DNA of 10,501 nt from Muribaculaceae bacterium (lineage in GTDB: Bacteria > Bacteroidota > Bacteroidia > Bacteroidales > Muribaculaceae), in NCBI GenBank assembly GCA_017545095.1, contig JAFYCU010000262.1, positions 1-10,501 of the forward strand. Reading direction: 5' to 3'. The position numbers and the translations under genes were made by a program. Every line of letters begins with the position of its first letter. The stretch's first letter is position 1. Below the pieces are notes generated by a model. It ran no database searches and was not told the DNA's origin. It was given only the letters and a program-made list of their open reading frames with translations. Shown piece by piece: positions 1-6,771 of the stretch.

Positions 1-167
1 AGCCATACGGGGTTACTCAAATGCCAGCCTCCGGCTGAAAAACCTTCTGCAAACATAAGCCCCGATTATTCCATAACAACACTTAGCTATTTATTATCAG
101 GTGATTGCGAATAGAGCGAGATGGTTTATCGGACAGCAATAATTCTTTTTTTTTCCTTTATCGATTA

Positions 168-199
168 TTTGCCCATCATGAGAATTATGCTTATATTTG
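168..199 (+). promoter_or_regulatory. Bacteroidota-type promoter of the CotH-family gene
   Basis: A TTTG box at 168-171 is followed, after exactly 20 bases, by TATATTTG at 192-199, which fits the Bacteroidota sigma-ABfr pattern TTTG-N19/20-TAnnTTTG. The transcript should start near 205, leaving a short A/T-rich leader of about 20 bases before the ATG at 228. There is no Shine-Dalgarno, which is usual for the phylum. The box match is seen directly; promoter activity is inferred. Confidence 0.72.
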
Positions 200-227
200 C
201 ATTCTGAAAAATTAAAAGCATTTTTCT

Positions 228-1844
228 ATGAAACTGTCGAAATCTTGTTTATGTCGGCCATCTGTTTTGCTGTTATGCGCTTTTGTGGCGTTATGTGTCT
301 TGGCTCAGCAAAACCCGCCCGACAACCGATATGTGCAGCTCACGAGTACTAATCTGCCCATCGTGTTCCTCAATGTGGATGGTCGACACATCGACCGCTA
401 TGAGCGCATCACCGCACGCATGAAAATCATCGACAACGGCCCAGGCCAGCCCAACTATGCCGACACTGTGGCCCATCCCGGCCAGCACATCGACTACGAG
501 GGCTACATCGCCCTGCGCTACCGGGGCAACACGTCATATAGCGGCAGTCCCAAGAAACCTTATTCGTTCCGTACGCTTGATGCTCCGCTCGAGGAGGGCG
601 GTGAAAAGCAAAAGGTGCGCATCTTGGGCATGGGTAAGGACAACAACTGGGCCTTGATAGCACCCTTTGCCGACAAGAGCATGATGCGCGATGCGCTGGC
701 CTTCGAGTTGGCCCGGCCTTGGATGGACTTTGCCCCAAACACCCGGTTCTGCGAGATGCTGCTCGATGGCACCTACTATGGCGTGTTTGTCATGACCGAG
801 GTGGTGTCGAAAGGTAAGCATCGCCTGAACCTTGACGACCCGGGCAACGAGGGCGACGAGCTCACGGGAGGATATATCCTGGAGGTGGACCGCACCGACG
901 AGGCCTACTACACGTCGAAGTACCACCCGGTGAACAATCGTGGGCGCAGCTACAACAACCAGTATGTGCACATCCAGTACAAGTCGCCCGAATACGATGA
1001 AATGACTCCCGAGCAGATTGCCTACATTCAGAGTGCTTTCGATGCCATGGAGGCCACCTTTGCCTCGAGCAACTACAAAGACCCTGTGAAGGGGTATGCC
1101 AGCAAAATCGATGTCACCTCGTTCATCGACTATCAGCTCGCTGAGGAATTCGCCCACAATGTGGACGGCTACCGGCTGAGCACCAAGTTTTTCAAGCGTC
1201 GCGACAGCGAGGATCCGCGTTTCAAGATGGTGCTGTGGGACTTGAACCTGGCTTACGGCAACAGCGACTACTACCAGGGATGGCGCACCGACACCTGGTT
1301 CTACCAGAGCAACGACATCATGAACAATGCCGGCGACACGCAGCTGGTGCCCTTCTGGTGGTACAAGCTCAATAGCGATGAGGCTTACACCGCGGCACTC
1401 AAGCAGCGATGGGCGCAATACCGTCGTGCCAACTTCCGTGCCGACCGCTTGATGGCCACCATCGACTCGATGGCTCATGTGCTCACCGATGGCTGTGCCG
1501 AGGCGCGCAACTCACAGGCTTGGCCTTATTGGGGACGCTATGTGTGGCCCAACAAATACGTGGCTGTCGATTTCGACGACGAGATAGACCATCTCAAGCA
1601 GTGGGTCACCGACCGGCTGGCTTGGATGGACAGCCAGCTCGACTTCGACCCCAATGCATTGTTGCCCGGCGATGTGAACGCCGATGGCGTGGTTGATATC
1701 GAGGACGTGAATATCATCATCAACATCATCCTGGGCAAGGCCTCCGCTGCCGACTATGAGGGAGACCCGAATGCTGACGGCGAGGGCGATATCGACATCG
1801 GAGATGTGAATGCAGCCATCAATGCCATCCTCAATGCCTCGTGA
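228..1844 (+). CDS. exported CotH-kinase-family protein with C-terminal dockerin-like domain
   Basis: A 538-residue protein with a signal peptide (basic start, hydrophobic 11-25, likely cut after VLA at 26; no good lipobox). Residues about 35-470 match the CotH family (PF08757), whose B. subtilis member is a spore-coat protein kinase: RGNTS at 99-103 followed by KK at 109-110, DNNW at 138-141, the segment DKSMMRD at 149-155, YYGVFVMTE at 183-191, and the probable metal-binding motif WDLNLAYGN at 337-345, where the family often has WDLD. Residues 481-536 form two EF-hand-like halves of a type I dockerin: D482/N484/D486/D490/D493, then a second loop from D513 with about two extra residues (D523, D526). 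It is a single transcription unit between its own promoter and a strong hairpin. Family membership is clear. Whether it is an active kinase, and its substrate, cannot be read from sequence; extracellular or surface location is inferred. Confidence 0.9.
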   Translation: MKLSKSCLCRPSVLLLCAFVALCVLAQQNPPDNRYVQLTSTNLPIVFLNVDGRHIDRYERITARMKIIDNGPGQPNYADTVAHPGQHIDYEGYIALRYRGNTSYSGSPKKPYSFRTLDAPLEEGGEKQKVRILGMGKDNNWALIAPFADKSMMRDALAFELARPWMDFAPNTRFCEMLLDGTYYGVFVMTEVVSKGKHRLNLDDPGNEGDELTGGYILEVDRTDEAYYTSKYHPVNNRGRSYNNQYVHIQYKSPEYDEMTPEQIAYIQSAFDAMEATFASSNYKDPVKGYASKIDVTSFIDYQLAEEFAHNVDGYRLSTKFFKRRDSEDPRFKMVLWDLNLAYGNSDYYQGWRTDTWFYQSNDIMNNAGDTQLVPFWWYKLNSDEAYTAALKQRWAQYRRANFRADRLMATIDSMAHVLTDGCAEARNSQAWPYWGRYVWPNKYVAVDFDDEIDHLKQWVTDRLAWMDSQLDFDPNALLPGDVNADGVVDIEDVNIIINIILGKASAADYEGDPNADGEGDIDIGDVNAAINAILNAS

Positions 1845-1866
1845 GTGGAGACACAACAAGTCAATA

Positions 1867-1908
1867 CACGACAAAGGGTGCGCCAATGTTGGCGCACCCT
1901 TTGTCGTG
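1867..1908. terminator. bidirectional hairpin terminator between convergent genes
   Basis: Bases 1867-1886 are perfectly complementary to 1889-1908, giving a stem of up to 20 bp (effectively 19 with a 4-base loop around ATGT) that includes AAAGGGTGCGCC. It lies between the stop of the CotH gene (1844) and the stop of the EF-G2 gene (1924 on the other strand), so it can serve both transcripts. No clear U-run follows on either side. The hairpin is certain; its terminator role is inferred from position. Confidence 0.8.
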
Positions 1909-1923
1909 GTTGGGGGGAGGGGA

Positions 1924-4086
1924 TTAATCCTCGTCTTGCTTCGACTCCTCGTACTCCTTGAGCAGCTGAGCCTGCACATCGGCGGGCACGAGCTCGTAGC
2001 TGGCAAACTTCATGCTGAACGAAGCACGACCGCCGGAGATGGAGCTGAGTGCAGTGGAGTAGCTGGCCATCTCCTTCAGAGGTATCTTGGCCTTGATCTT
2101 CTCCAATCCACCTTCGCTCGACATGTCCATCATGATGCCGCGGCGTCCCTGCAGGTCGCTCTGCACACCACCCATGCTGTCGCTCGGAAGCAGAATCTCC
2201 ACGTCATAGACCGGCTCAAGCACCTTGGGGTTGGCATCGCGGAAGGCGGCACTGAAGGCGTTGCGGGCAGCCAGACGGAACGAGATTTCGTTGCTGTCCA
2301 CCGGGTGCATCTTACCATCGTAGATGCACACGCGCACGTCGCGGGCATAAGAACCGGTGAGCGGGCCTTGCTCCATGCGGTCCATGATACCCTTCACGAT
2401 GGCCGGGATGAAGCGGGCATCGATAGCACCACCCACGATGCAGTTGTAAATCACCAGATTACCGCCCCACTCCAGAGGAATCTCCTGCTTGTCGCGGATG
2501 CTCATCTTGAACTCCTGGTTGCCGAACTTGTAGGTGTCGGGTTCGGGATCGCCCTCACGATAGGGTTCCACAATCAGGTGCACCTCGCCGAACTGGCCCG
2601 AACCACCCGACTGCTTCTTGTGACGGTAGTCGGCACGAGCAGCCTTGGTGATGGTCTCGCGATAAGGAATCTTGGGCTCCTGGTATTCCACTTGCAGCTT
2701 CTCGTTGTTCTCGATGCGCCACTTGAGCGTGCGCAGGTGGAACTCGCCCTGACCCGAAATGATGGTCTGCTTGAGCTCTTTCGAGTTCTCGATGAGCCAT
2801 GTGGGATCCTCCTCGTGCATGCGGTTCAGGATGGTGCCCAGCTTCTCAATCTCGCTCTCGTTGAGCGGACGGATGGCGCGCTGGAACTTGGGAGCGGGAT
2901 ACTCGATGAAGTCGAACGTGTTCTCCACGCCCTTGTCGGCCAGCGTGTTGCCACGGCGCACATCTTTCAGCTTCACGGTGGCGCCCAAATCGCCGGCGCA
3001 CATCTCATCCACGGTCTCGCGGGTGAGGTTGCCACGCACCGTGTTGATGATGGTGATGCGCTCCTTGCTGCCACGGTTCAGGTTGTTCAGGTCGGTGCCG
3101 CTCTTGAGCGTGCCGCTCATTACCTTGAAGTAGGAAACCTCGCCAATGTGCGGCTCAATGGTGGTCTTGAAGAAGAACAGACTCAGCGGTCCGGCGGCAT
3201 CGGGCTTCACCTCGTTGCCTTCGGTGTCGGGCGTGCCAGCCATGTCGCATGGCGACGGGGCGATGCAGGCAATCACTTCCAGCATGCGGTCCAGACCCAT
3301 CTCCTTCTCACCGCTGATGCACATCAGGGGGATAAAGCTGCCGTCGAGCAGACCCTTGCGCACACCCTCGATGGTCTCCTCTTCGCTGAGCTCCATGGTC
3401 TCGAGGTATTTCTCCATCAGGGCCTCGTCGTTCTCGGCTGCCATCTCCAGCAGGTTGGCCTTGAGCTCCTCGGCACGGTCGGCCACGCTGGCGTCGATGT
3501 CGGTCACCGTGGCTTTGCCGCCGTCGGGACCGTAGTTGTACTGCTTCATCGTGAGCAGGTCAACGATGGCCTTGAAGCCAGGGCCGCTGGTCACGGGGAA
3601 CTGGATGGGCACAATCTTGGTGCCGTAGCTCTCCTGCAACTGGTTGAGCACGTTGTCGAAGTCGGTCTTCTCGGCTTCCATCTTGTTGATGGCCATCATC
3701 AGCGGCTTGCCAATGCGGCTCACCGTGCGGAATTGGTTCTGCGTGCCCACTTCCACGCCATACTGACCGTCGACGAGCATCAGGGCCGAATCGGTCACGT
3801 TCAGGGCCGTCACCACGTTGCCCACAAAGTCATCACTGCCCGGGCAGTCGATGAAGTTGATTTTCTTGCCGGCAGCCTCGGCATAGAACAGTGTCGAGAA
3901 CACGCTGTAGCCGTATTCTTTCTCCACAGGGAAATAGTCACACACCGTGTTGCCGGCATCTACAGTGCCACGGCGGTTGATTGCACCGCACTCATGCAGG
4001 ATGGCTTCGGCAAGCGTGGTTTTACCCGAACCCTTGCCGCCAAGCAAGGTGACATTCTTGATCTCGTTTGTCTTGTAAATCTTCAT
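1924..4086 (-). CDS. fusA2: EF-G2-type elongation factor G paralog with degenerate GTPase centre
   Basis: This 720-residue protein has the EF-G domain order. The P-loop is GGKGSGKT (16-23). G3 reads DCPGS (80-84), where EF-G has DTPGH, so the catalytic histidine is replaced by Ser84. The switch I end is EYGYSV (57-62) instead of the usual ERGITI. G4 is NKME (134-137). Domain IV begins near GGSGQFG (494-500), and the tip region is around HPVDSNE (594-600). Against E. coli EF-G recalled from memory, about 26 extra residues lie between 509 and 553. These traits match EF-G2 of Bacteroides thetaiotaomicron, reported to support ribosomal translocation without GTP hydrolysis during carbon starvation and to need a 26-residue region absent from EF-G. 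The same role is inferred here: slow, energy-saving protein synthesis in the cytoplasm. The ATG at 4086 has no Shine-Dalgarno. It is transcribed alone, converging on the hairpin at 1867-1908. The canonical fusA is not in the window. TetM-type ribosome protection is a less likely alternative. Confidence 0.9.
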   Translation of the reverse strand: MKIYKTNEIKNVTLLGGKGSGKTTLAEAILHECGAINRRGTVDAGNTVCDYFPVEKEYGYSVFSTLFYAEAAGKKINFIDCPGSDDFVGNVVTALNVTDSALMLVDGQYGVEVGTQNQFRTVSRIGKPLMMAINKMEAEKTDFDNVLNQLQESYGTKIVPIQFPVTSGPGFKAIVDLLTMKQYNYGPDGGKATVTDIDASVADRAEELKANLLEMAAENDEALMEKYLETMELSEEETIEGVRKGLLDGSFIPLMCISGEKEMGLDRMLEVIACIAPSPCDMAGTPDTEGNEVKPDAAGPLSLFFFKTTIEPHIGEVSYFKVMSGTLKSGTDLNNLNRGSKERITIINTVRGNLTRETVDEMCAGDLGATVKLKDVRRGNTLADKGVENTFDFIEYPAPKFQRAIRPLNESEIEKLGTILNRMHEEDPTWLIENSKELKQTIISGQGEFHLRTLKWRIENNEKLQVEYQEPKIPYRETITKAARADYRHKKQSGGSGQFGEVHLIVEPYREGDPEPDTYKFGNQEFKMSIRDKQEIPLEWGGNLVIYNCIVGGAIDARFIPAIVKGIMDRMEQGPLTGSYARDVRVCIYDGKMHPVDSNEISFRLAARNAFSAAFRDANPKVLEPVYDVEILLPSDSMGGVQSDLQGRRGIMMDMSSEGGLEKIKAKIPLKEMASYSTALSSISGGRASFSMKFASYELVPADVQAQLLKEYEESKQDED

Positions 4087-4182
4087 TTATCAGTTAATTA
4101 AATGGAATTATTATGCTCTCGTTCATTGCAAAGCAAGCGTCCGTCACCCCTATCGAGCAGCGGTCGCACCCTTTACAGCCTA

Positions 4183-4218
4183 CAAATTTAGCAATAATTT
4201 ATGAAACAGAGACTCAAA
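4183..4218 (-). promoter_or_regulatory. putative promoter of the EF-G2 gene, weak upstream box
   Basis: On the minus strand, bases 4190-4183 read TAAATTTG, a full match to the Bacteroidota -7 box TAnnTTTG. The only TTTG upstream is at 4218-4215, which gives a 24-base spacer where 19-20 is expected. Transcription would start near 4176, with a leader of about 90 bases. A poor -33 box would fit a promoter that needs an activator; in B. thetaiotaomicron fusA2 is controlled by the regulator Cur. No Cur site was identified here. Confidence 0.42.
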
Positions 4219-4344
4219 ATGCCTCACACATATTAATATTTATATTTTTTTATGATGCGCGGCGCAATCATCGGCTTTCAGCACAGTTTGCTCACAGCTC
4301 TTTTTAAATGGCAATACCGAGGTTGTTTTAGGCAATATTGTGCT

Positions 4345-4443
4345 CGACATTGCGTTTAGAAGTTGTGATGGTTAATCATAACTATGGAGTGAATCCAGTG
4401 TCCAAAAAGCTGAAGCGCAAGATTTGTATCCATCACAATGTCG
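4345..4443. repeat. interrupted inverted repeat upstream of hemW
   Basis: CCATCACAATGTCG at 4430-4443 is matched in reverse complement by CGACATT (4345-4351) plus TTGTGATGG (4363-4371), with 11 bases between the two left pieces. The uninterrupted 9-bp part (TTGTGATGG/CCATCACAA) could be a hairpin or a dimeric protein site; TGTGA is also the half-site of CRP-like regulators. The match is seen directly, but a chance pairing cannot be excluded. Confidence 0.35.
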
Positions 4444-4450
4444 GTTGAGT

Positions 4451-4504
4451 ATCTTGCATCTCGCATCTTGCATCTTGCATCTTGTATCTTGCATCTCGCA
4501 TCTT
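4451..4504 (+). repeat. heptanucleotide tandem repeat (ATCTYGY, about 7.7 copies)
   Basis: Seven full units and one partial unit of a 7-bp motif run without a break. Five of the full units read ATCTTGC or ATCTTGT and two (4458-4464, 4493-4499) read ATCTCGC. The 19-base string from 4451 to 4469 recurs exactly at 4486-4504. The array stops 4 bases before the hemW ATG, so it fills the place of a ribosome binding site and leader. Copy number in such arrays can change by slippage; no effect on coding is expected because it lies outside the gene. Confidence 0.9.
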
Positions 4505-4508
4505 AAAA

Positions 4509-5654
4509 ATGTCAGGCATCTACATTCATATCCCGTTTTGCAAGTCGCGTTGCACCTATTGCGATTTCTATTCCACGGTGGCTTCGCCATTGATGGAACG
4601 CTATGTGGCTGCTCTGGTGTCCGAAGCCCATATGCGCATCAGCGAACTCAATGGAGATTCAGGGAGCACAATCTATATCGGTGGTGGAACGCCATCGCAA
4701 TTGCCTGTTCCACTGATGCGTAGCCTGATGAGCGGAATCCGTCAGGCCGTGGATGCCAACGAGATGGAGTGGGTTAGTGCCGCTTGCCAAGAGTTCACAG
4801 TCGAAGTCAACCCCGACGATGTCACCGCTTCCTACATCACTGCGTTGGCCCAGATGGGCGTGAACCGCATCAGCATGGGATTGCAGACTTTCGATGATGA
4901 CTTGCTGCGCCTCATAGGCCGCCGACACACGGCACAACAGGCCATTCAGGCCGTTCGCGCCATCCGCCTGGCGGGAATTAATAATGTGAGCATCGACCTC
5001 ATCTTCGGCCTGCCTGGGCAAACGATCGAAGCTTGGCGTCAATCGCTTGATATGGCACTGTCGTTGCATCCCGAACATCTCTCGGCCTACGCACTGAGCT
5101 ATGAACCTGGCACGGTGCTGTGGCGGCAGCGCGAGCAAGGCAAGGTGCGCGAAGTGGATGAAGAGACGAGCGTTGCCATGTATGCTCACTTGATGACTGC
5201 CATGCGCCGAGCAGGATATGAGCACTACGAAATCTCGAATTTTGCCCTGCCTGGCAGACGGTCGAGGCACAACTCATCTTACTGGACAGAAACCCCATAT
5301 TTGGGTTTGGGCGCATCGGCCCACAGCTACGACGGACAGCTACGCCGCCACAACCCTGCCGACATCGTCGCCTATGTCAGCGCAATCGAGCGTGGTGAGT
5401 CGCCTGTCGAGGTCGAGACGCTGGAGCCGTGGGAACGTTACGACGAACGTGTGATGGTGACATTGCGAACATGCGAGGGCATCGACATGGCGGCTATCGA
5501 GCGCGACTTCGGGCCACAGGCTCTTCAGCATCTGCAAAAAGCCGCGCAGCCACACATCATTGCCGGAAACCTGCGACAGAACGATGCACACCTCATCCTC
5601 ACTCAGCAGGGAATCATGACCAGCGACGCCATCATCCGCGACTTGATGTTTTGA
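4509..5654 (+). CDS. hemW: HemW, radical-SAM heme chaperone
   Basis: The 381-residue product begins with the family's usual start (MSGIYIHIPFC) and the radical-SAM cluster motif CxxxCxxC at C11, C15 and C18. Other family marks are GGGTPSQL (58-65), EVNPDD (99-104), NRISMGLQTF (119-128), DLIFGLPGQT (163-172) and the HemW motif HNSSYW (254-259), linked to heme binding. HemW proteins are heme chaperones that deliver heme to membrane respiratory proteins; they are often misannotated as oxygen-independent coproporphyrinogen oxidase HemN. The ATG at 4509 is chosen because it fits the family's N-terminus; an in-frame TTG at 4482 would add nine residues encoded by the heptamer repeat. No Shine-Dalgarno or clear promoter is visible. 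It is followed on the same strand, after 73 bases, by hydE. Confidence 0.93.
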   Translation: MSGIYIHIPFCKSRCTYCDFYSTVASPLMERYVAALVSEAHMRISELNGDSGSTIYIGGGTPSQLPVPLMRSLMSGIRQAVDANEMEWVSAACQEFTVEVNPDDVTASYITALAQMGVNRISMGLQTFDDDLLRLIGRRHTAQQAIQAVRAIRLAGINNVSIDLIFGLPGQTIEAWRQSLDMALSLHPEHLSAYALSYEPGTVLWRQREQGKVREVDEETSVAMYAHLMTAMRRAGYEHYEISNFALPGRRSRHNSSYWTETPYLGLGASAHSYDGQLRRHNPADIVAYVSAIERGESPVEVETLEPWERYDERVMVTLRTCEGIDMAAIERDFGPQALQHLQKAAQPHIIAGNLRQNDAHLILTQQGIMTSDAIIRDLMF

Positions 5655-5691
5655 CTAAACGATTGGAGTCATCAGGATTGTTTCATGGCGA

Positions 5692-5723
5692 TTTGGTGGA
5701 TTGGGTGAAGTGTAGTAAATTTG
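5692..5723 (+). promoter_or_regulatory. Bacteroidota-type promoter of hydE
   Basis: TTTG at 5692-5695, then exactly 20 bases, then TAAATTTG at 5716-5723: a full match to the phylum consensus. The last G lies only 4 bases before the hydE ATG at 5728, so the transcript is expected to start at or next to the start codon. The boxes are seen directly; a leaderless or nearly leaderless transcript is inferred. Confidence 0.7.
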
Positions 5724-5727
5724 CAGC

Positions 5728-6759
5728 ATGAAAACCCTTGTTGATACATTGCGCACCCATCACCATCTCGATGGCGACGGCTATGCTGCCTTACTCACGT
5801 GCAGTGACGGCGAGGCCGACTATCTGCGCAGTCAAGCCCGCGAGGTGGCGCAGCGGGTCTTTGGCCATGGCATCTTTGTGCGCGGACTGGTTGAGCTGAC
5901 CAATGTGTGCCGCAACGACTGTCTGTACTGCGGCATCCGGCGCAGCAACACCGCCGTGACGCGCTACACGCTCACGCACGACCAGGTGATGGCAAGCTGC
6001 GAGCAAGGCTACCAATTGGGATTCCGCACCTTTGTGCTGCAAGGTGGCGAGCTGCCGCGTGGCCGGGCGCAATGGGTGGCCGACATCGTGGACGGCATCC
6101 ACTCCGCTTGGCCCGATTGCGCCATCACGCTTTCGCTGGGCGAGTGGCCGCGCGAGGTGTATGCATTGTGGAAGCAGGCCGGTGCCGACCGCTACCTCCT
6201 GCGGCACGAGACACACAATGCCGCCCACTACGCCCAGCTGCATCCAGCCGATATGTCGCAAGCCAACCGCCTGCAATGCCTTGATGATTTGATGTCGCTT
6301 GGTTTCCAGACTGGCACTGGCATCATGGTGGACAGCCCAGGGCAGACAATCGCCCACCTGGTGGAAGATATTCAATTCATTGAGCATTTGCATCCTCACA
6401 TGATTGGACTCGGGCCTTTTGTTCCGCAGCACGACACGCCTTTCGGTCATTACCCGCAGGGCAGCACCGACCTCACCACCAGGCTTTATGCCATCTTCCG
6501 CCTGATGTTCCCCAATGCCCTGATTCCCTCAACCACTGCACTCAACACCATCCATCCGCAGGGTCGCCTGCTGGGCATTCAGGCCGGGGCCAACGTGGTG
6601 ATGCCCAACCTGTCGCCTTCGGATGTGCGGGCCAACTACGCCCTTTACGACGGCAAGGCCGTCACCGCTGCCGAGGCCGCCGAAGGCATCAACGAGTTGC
6701 AAACGCAGCTTGCCTCCATCGGCTACCACATCGACTGGACTCGCGGCGACTACCGATAA
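5728..6759 (+). CDS. hydE: HydE, [FeFe]-hydrogenase H-cluster radical-SAM maturase
   Basis: A 343-residue radical-SAM enzyme, of normal length for HydE. The cluster motif is CRNDCLYC at 61-68, followed by GIRRSN (69-74). Further HydE marks are LSLGEWPRE (135-143), AGADRYLLRHET (151-162), the TGTGIM strand (195-200), and GLGPFVPQHDTP (227-238). HydE works with HydG and HydF in the cytoplasm to build the diiron site of [FeFe] hydrogenase. No cysteine follows C184, so the accessory second cluster seen in Thermotoga maritima HydE is absent, as in many family members. It follows hemW on the same strand but has its own promoter. HydF, HydG and the hydrogenase are not in this window; the next gene is on the other strand, converging with a 12-base gap. 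The ATG at 5728 is kept because no later in-frame ATG precedes the cluster motif. Confidence 0.95.
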   Translation: MKTLVDTLRTHHHLDGDGYAALLTCSDGEADYLRSQAREVAQRVFGHGIFVRGLVELTNVCRNDCLYCGIRRSNTAVTRYTLTHDQVMASCEQGYQLGFRTFVLQGGELPRGRAQWVADIVDGIHSAWPDCAITLSLGEWPREVYALWKQAGADRYLLRHETHNAAHYAQLHPADMSQANRLQCLDDLMSLGFQTGTGIMVDSPGQTIAHLVEDIQFIEHLHPHMIGLGPFVPQHDTPFGHYPQGSTDLTTRLYAIFRLMFPNALIPSTTALNTIHPQGRLLGIQAGANVVMPNLSPSDVRANYALYDGKAVTAAEAAEGINELQTQLASIGYHIDWTRGDYR

Positions 6760-6771
6760 GGTTCCCCATCG

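Larger units (their letters stand above)
4087..4508. other. 422-bp intergenic region between divergent EF-G2 and hemW genes
   Basis: No convincing gene lies here. The half next to EF-G2 holds its putative promoter and an AT-rich tract around 4191-4260. The half next to hemW holds an inverted repeat (arms within 4345-4371 and 4430-4443) and a 7-bp tandem repeat (4451-4504). I could not find a good TTTG/TAnnTTTG promoter for hemW; the nearest is AAGATTTG at 4419-4426, which lacks both the leading T and an upstream TTTG. Confidence 0.7.

Noticed and set aside
1..8. Window begins with AGCCATAC, the same 8 bases as at 8410-8417 at the outer end of the right inverted-repeat arm
   Set aside because: Eight bases can match by chance and the sequence to the left, which would show whether another copy of the element ends here, is cut off.
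25..37. Small hairpin CAGCC-TCC-GGCTG near the left edge, perhaps a terminator of an upstream gene
   Set aside because: Only 5 bp of stem, no T-run after it on either strand, and no coding region visible before it in the window.
534..1478. 314-codon open frame on the minus strand opposite the CotH gene
   Set aside because: Same effect: no recognisable domain, no promoter, and full overlap with a well-supported gene.
1810..4101. 763-codon open frame on the plus strand opposite the EF-G2 gene
   Set aside because: It is a mirror of a real, conserved gene with GC-rich third positions; its product is a His/Val/Leu-rich string without any family motif.
4113..4307. 64-codon open frame on the plus strand in the EF-G2/hemW gap
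   Set aside because: No start signal, no signal peptide or motif, and it covers the putative EF-G2 promoter and an AT-rich tract.
4451..4504. CRISPR-like array
   Set aside because: The units are 7 bp and directly adjacent with no spacers, so this is a simple tandem repeat.
4509..5654. Oxygen-independent coproporphyrinogen III oxidase (HemN)
   Set aside because: The short length, the N-terminus starting directly at the cluster motif region and the HNxxYW motif point to HemW instead.
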